Of a stretch of 64,000 nucleotides of DNA, positions 60,641 to 64,000 are shown piece after piece (the first letter of the stretch is position 1; each line of letters starts with the position of its first letter). A program made the translations under genes and the position numbers. Below the pieces are notes generated by a model, which saw nothing but the letters and a program-made list of their open reading frames with translations, had not been told where the DNA came from and did not search any database. Source of the DNA: Membranipora membranacea (lineage: Eukaryota > Bryozoa > Gymnolaemata > Cheilostomatida > Membraniporidae); assembly GCA_914767715.1 (NCBI GenBank), contig OU612066.1, positions 13,335,001-13,399,000 on the forward strand, given 5' to 3'.

Positions 60641-60913
60641 CAACTCCTGCTCATCTCGAATCTGCAGACCGTTTGGCTCTGCGGCTTTTCGTTCTCCGTC
60701 GGCGTTCGTTTTAATTAGGGCCACTTTTGCTATAAAAAAACATGCCAAACGGCAGCATCGAAAAATTAAATCTCTGTTGGATTCTTATCAAACTCCGACC
60801 AGTTCAAGCTCTTATTGCCCTCATTCAACACGCCGAATATTGGAATCCTCGGATTAACAGGGGGGTCACAAAGCTGACTTGAAAATCCAAAAATGATACC
60901 AAGGGAGGGTATC
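60579..60913. repeat. Hybrid monomer joining two long-range offsets
   Basis: The first 60 or so bases match the 1637 monomer (ATGCGTTTTT, GGTCAGATC, ATTGATTTG). The middle has AAGGAGAAGC and TCGGCGTTCG, like zone B monomers (11008). The end has CACAAAGCTGAC and AAAATGATACC, as in the 1971 and 3644 monomers. The sequence before it aligns to the window start at offset 58942, and the sequence after it aligns at offset 56934. A six-monomer (2008 bp) difference relative to the left copy is therefore resolved inside this monomer. Confidence 0.85.
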
Positions 60914-62560
60914 ATGCTTTTTTTTCGGCCAGATCAAAAAATAGATTTGCTTCTAACTAACCTCATAAGGAGGAGCAACTCCTGCTCATCTCGAATCTGC
61001 AGACCGTTTGGCTCTGCGGCTTTTTGTTCTCCGTCAGCGTCCGTTTTAATTAGGGCCACTTTTGCTATAAAAAAACATCCAAACGGCAGCATCGAAAAAT
61101 TAAATCTCTGTTGGATTCTTATCAAACTCCGACCAGTTCAAGCTCTTATTGCCCTCATTCAACACGCCGAATATTGGAATCCTCGGATTAACAGGGGGGT
61201 CACAACGCTAACTTGAAAATCCAAAAATTATACCAATGGAGGGTATCATGCTTTTTTTTCGGCCAGATCAAAAAATAGATTTGCTTCTGACTAACCTCAT
61301 TAGGAGGAGCAACTCCTGCTCATCTCGAATCTGCAGACCGTTTGGCTCTGCGGCTTTTTGTTCTCCGTCAGCGTCCGTTTGAATTAGGGCCACTTTTGCT
61401 ATAAAAAAACATGCCAAACGGCAGCATCGGAAAATTAAATCTCTGTTGGATACTTATCAAACTCCGACCAGTTCAAGCTCTTATTGCCCTCATTCAACAC
61501 GCCGAATATTTGAATCCTCGGATTAACAGGGGGGTCACAACGCTGACTTGAAAATCCAAAAATTATACCAATGGAGGGTATCATGCTTTTTTTTCGGCCG
61601 GATCGGAAAATAGATTTGCTTTTAACTAACCTCAGAAGGAGGAGCAACTCCTGCTCATCTCGAATCTGCAGACCGTTTGGCTCTGCGGCTTTTCGTTCTC
61701 CGTCAGCGTCCGTTTTAATTAGGGCCACTTTTGCTATAAAAAAACATGCCAAACGGCAGCATCGAAAAATTAAATCTCTGTTGGATTCTTATCAAACTCC
61801 GACCAGTTCAAGCTCTTATTGCCCTCATTCAACACGCCGAATATTTGAATCCTCGGATTAACAGGGGGGTCACAACGCTGACTTGAAAATCCAAATATTA
61901 TACCAAGGGAGGGTATCATGCTTTTCTTTCGGCCAGATCAAAAAATAGATTTGCTTCTAACTAACCTCATAAGGAGGAGCAACTCCTGCTCATCTCGATC
62001 TGCAGACCGCTTAGCTCTGCGGCTTTTCGTTCTCCGTCAGCGTCCGTTTTAATTAGGGCCACTTTGGCTATAAAAAAACATGCCAAACGGCAGCATCGAA
62101 AAATTAAATCTCCGTTGGATTCTTATCAAACTCCGACCAGTTCAAGGTCTTATTGCCCTCATTCAACACGCCGAATATTGGAATCCTCGGATTAACAGGG
62201 GGGTCACAAAGCTGACTTGAAAATCCAAAAATCATACCAAGGGAGGGTATCATGCTTTTTTTTCGGCCAGATCAAAAAATAGATTTGCTTCTAACTAACC
62301 TCATAAGGAGGAGCAACTCCTGCGCATGTCGAATCTGCAGACCGTTTGGCTCTGCGGCTTTTCGTTCTCCGTCAGCGTCCGCTTTAATTAGGGCCACTTT
62401 TGCTATAAAAAAACATGCCAAATGGCAGCATCGAAAAATTGAATCTCTGTTGGATTCTTATCAAACTCCGACCAGTTCAAGCTCTTATTGCCCTCATTCA
62501 ACACGCCGAATATTGGAATCCTCGGATTAACAGGGGGGTCACAACGCTGACTTGAAAATC
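60869..62560. repeat. Segment A' continued: copy of 3935-5626 (offset 56934 bp)
   Basis: Monomers 60914, 61248, 61583, 61918 and 62252 match 3980, 4314, 4649, 4984 and 5318 in order. Shared markers are ACATCCAAACGG, CATTAGGAGG, AACCTCAGAAGG, the CTCGATCTGC deletion with CACTTTGGC, and GCGCATGTC with GAAAAATTGAATC. Differences include CTTCTGACTAACC, CGGATCGGAAAATAG, and ATTGGAATCC versus ATTGGAGTCC. Parts equally resemble 7995-8998, so the exact donor is ambiguous. Confidence 0.88.
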
Positions 62561-62586
62561 CAAAAATTATACCAAGGGAGGGTATC

Positions 62587-64000
62587 ATGCTTTTTTTTCG
62601 GCCAGATCAAAAAATAGATTTGCTTCTAACTAACCTCATAAGGAGGAGCAACTCCTGCTCATCTCGAATCTGCAGACCGTTTGGCTCTGCGGCTTTTCGT
62701 TCTCCGTCAGCGTCCGTTTTAATTAGGGCCACTTTTGCTATAAAAAAACATGCCAAACGGCAGCATCGAAAAATTAAATCTCTGTTGGATTGTTATCAAA
62801 CTCCGACCAGTTCAAGCTCTTCTTGCCCTCATTCAACACGCCGAATATTGGAATCCTCGGATTAACAGGGGGGTCACAACGCTGACTTGAAAATCCAAAA
62901 ATTATACCAAGTGAGGGTATCATGCTTTTTTTTTGGCCAGATCAAATAATAGATTTTCTTCAAACTAACCTCATAAGGAGGAGCAACTCCTGCTCATCTC
63001 GAATCTGCAGACCGTTTGGCTCTGCGGCTTTTCGTTCTCCGTCAGCGTCCGTTTTAATTAGGGCCACTTTTGCTATAAAAAAACATGCCAAACGGCAGCA
63101 TCGAAAAATTAAATCTCTGTTGGATTCTTATCAAACTCTGACCAGTTCAAGCTGTTATTGCCCTCATTCAACACGCCGAATATTGGACTCCTCGGATTAA
63201 CAGGGGGGTCACAACGCTGACTTGAAAATGCAAAAATTATACCAAGGGAGGGTATCATGCTTTTTTTTCGGCCAGATCAAAAAATAGATTTGCTTCTAAC
63301 TAACCTCATAAGGAGGAGCAACTCCTGCTCATCTCGAACCTGCAGACAGTTTGGCTCTGCGGCTTTTCGTTCTCCGTCAGCGTCCGTTTTAATTAGGGCC
63401 ACTTTTGCTATAAAAAAACATGCCAAACGGCAGCATCGAAAAATTAAATCTCTGTTGGATTCTTATCAAACTCCGACGAGTTCAAGCTCTTATTGCCCTC
63501 ATTCAACACGCCGAATAATTGAATCCTCGGATTAACAGGGGGGTCACAACGCTGAGTTGAAAATCCAAAAATTATACCAAGGGAGGGTATCATGCTTCAT
63601 TTTCGGCCTGAGCAAAAAATAGATTTGCTTCTAACTAACCTCATAAGGAGGAGCAACTCCTGCTCATCTCGAATCTGCAGACCGTTTGGCTCTGCGGCTT
63701 TTCGTTCTCCGTCAGCGTCCGTTTTAATTAGGGCCACTTTTGCTATAAAAAAACATGCCAAACGGCAGCATCGAAAAATTAAATCTCTGTTGGATTCTTA
63801 TCAAACTCCGACCAGTTCAAGCTGTTATTGCCCTCATTCAACACGCCGAATATTGGACTCCTCGGATTAACAGGGGGGTCACAACGCTGACTTGAAAATG
63901 CAAAAATTATACCAAGGGAGGGTATCATGCTTTTTTTTCGGCCAGATCAAAAAATAGATTTGCTTCTAACTAACCTCATAAGGAGGAGCAACTCCTGCTC
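62587..64000. repeat. Return to zone E/F monomer types, cut by the window edge
   Basis: Monomer starts: 62587, 62922, 63257, 63592, with a partial at 63927-64000. 62587 ends with GATTGTTATC and CTCTTCTTGCC, as at 36803, 46863 and 50552. 62922 combines a TTTTTGGCC start with ATCAAATAATAG and TTTTCTTCAAAC. 63257 has CTCGAACCTGC, CAGACAGTTTGG, CCGACGAG and CTGAGTTGAAAATC, as at 41162. 63592 has ATGCTTCATTTTCGG and GGCCTGAGC, close to the ATGCTTTATT types at 36469 and 41497. The array continues past base 64000. Confidence 0.9.
63927..64000. repeat. Partial monomer at right edge
   Basis: The first 74 bases of a consensus-type monomer, ending inside the overlapping hairpin segment. It shows that the array runs beyond the window on this side as well. 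Confidence 0.95.

Larger units (their letters stand above)
1..64000. repeat. Satellite DNA array, 335 bp monomer, 190 complete copies
   Basis: The whole window is a direct head-to-tail tandem repeat. Using the block ATGCTTTTTT as monomer position 1, starts recur every 334-337 bp from 304 to 63927, always in the same orientation. Landmarks in order are a T8 run (5-12), an A6 run (24-29), a 5 bp dyad (58-70), a PstI site (84-89), TATAAAAAAA (153-162), TGCC-AAAC-GGCA (165-176), a G6 run (281-287 region) and a closing dyad (318-334). The consensus has 81 C, 63 G and 15 CpG by hand count. Length classes are 335 (101), 334 (56), 337 (19), 336 (9), 329 (3), 338 (1) and 332 (1). No gap, inversion or foreign insert is visible. 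Head-to-tail arrays of this size are typical of eukaryotic heterochromatin. The taxon and the satellite family name are unknown to me, and whether it lies at a centromere cannot be told from sequence alone. Confidence 0.98.

Noticed and set aside
11529-61752. Minus-strand frames of 105 codons (11529-11846, 14876-15193, 41014-41331, 44032-44349, 61435-61752) that look compositionally protein-like
   Set aside because: They are the complement of the same repeat, open only in some monomers and interrupted in others by TAA in the AGATTTAATTTTT segment. No motif or family is recognisable, and 41014 and 44032 are copies from block F.
304-63926. Roughly 190 plus-strand frames of about 92 codons beginning at the conserved ATG
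   Set aside because: They are the same frame of a tandem repeat. Variant changes are mostly amino acid changing, one large subfamily has an in-frame stop, A-run indels shift the frame, and the product resembles no family I know. Not annotated as coding.
1-64000. CENP-B box
   Set aside because: The nearest candidate, TTTCGTTCTCCGTCAGC at positions 109-125, lacks the A and CGGG core of the consensus NTTCGNNNNANNCGGGN. No match was found on the other strand of the consensus.
1-64000. 5S rDNA or other tandem RNA gene cluster
   Set aside because: The unit length would allow a 5S repeat, and GCCAAACGGCAGC faintly recalls a 5S start, but no internal control region or terminator arrangement of a 5S gene is present.
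1-64000. Origin from a tRNA-derived SINE
   Set aside because: CAGTTCAAGCTC (GTTCGAGCTC in monomers 52894 and 56235) resembles a B box weakly, but no A box lies at a suitable distance and there is no tRNA-like fold or poly-A tail.
1-64000. CRISPR array
   Set aside because: Repeats are 335 bp, contiguous and nearly identical throughout. There are no short direct repeats separated by unique spacers.
1-64000. Bacterial origin suggested by GGGAGGG before ATG, like a ribosome binding site
   Set aside because: A head-to-tail array of at least 190 copies of a 335 bp unit without genes is not a known bacterial structure, and the downstream frame shows no sign of selection. The purine run is also part of the boundary dyad loop.
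1-64000. Telomeric repeat or transposon insertion inside the array
   Set aside because: No short telomere-type repeat tracts, terminal inverted repeats, target-site duplications or unit-disrupting inserts were seen; the largest insertion in any monomer is 3 bp.

Overview
The window is one uninterrupted tandem array of a satellite DNA monomer with a modal length of 335 bp. I see no unique sequence, recognisable gene, RNA gene or inserted transposon from base 1 to base 64000. With the monomer phase set at the conserved ATGCTTTTTT block, there are 190 complete head-to-tail monomers (304-63926, mean 334.9 bp) plus a partial one at each end (1-303 and 63927-64000). All have the same orientation. 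Lengths are 335 bp (101 monomers), 334 (56), 337 (19), 336 (9), 329 (3), 338 (1) and 332 (1). By hand count the consensus is about 43% G+C with 15 CpG against about 15.2 expected, and it has one PstI site (CTGCAG) per monomer, so this can be described as a PstI satellite family.

The architecture points to eukaryotic constitutive heterochromatin (centromeric, pericentromeric or subtelomeric). Near-expected CpG content would fit an invertebrate better than a vertebrate, but I cannot name the species or match the monomer to a known satellite.

Layout from left to right: (A) 1-8998, a mosaic with 1.67 kb and 3.68 kb duplications. (B) 8999-19375, repeated 5-mer higher-order units of about 1673-1675 bp and a subfamily with a shortened monomer junction. 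(C) 19376-22728, containing a 670 bp dimer array. (D) 22729-32109, a 13-mer block of 4356 bp present twice, with a nested trimer of about 1002 bp. (E) 32110-39485, an irregular mosaic with a recurring trimer of about 1007 bp. (F) 39486-45521, a 9-mer of 3018 bp present twice. (G) about 45187-52227, an 11-mer of 3689 bp present twice. (G/H boundary) 52228-53050, unusually divergent monomers. (H) 53051-59730, a 10-mer of 3340 bp present twice. (A') 58943-62560, sequence that returns to the start of the window at offsets of 58942 and then 56934 bp. (F/E-like) 62587-64000.

The main interest is structural: four successive different multi-kilobase blocks each present exactly twice, traceable hybrid monomers at exchange points, subfamilies confined to zones, and a possible super-repeat of about 57-59 kb. 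The monomer also carries a 92-codon open frame, a TATA-like motif and three dyad symmetries. The frame's diagnostic changes behave as neutral, so I do not annotate it as a gene.
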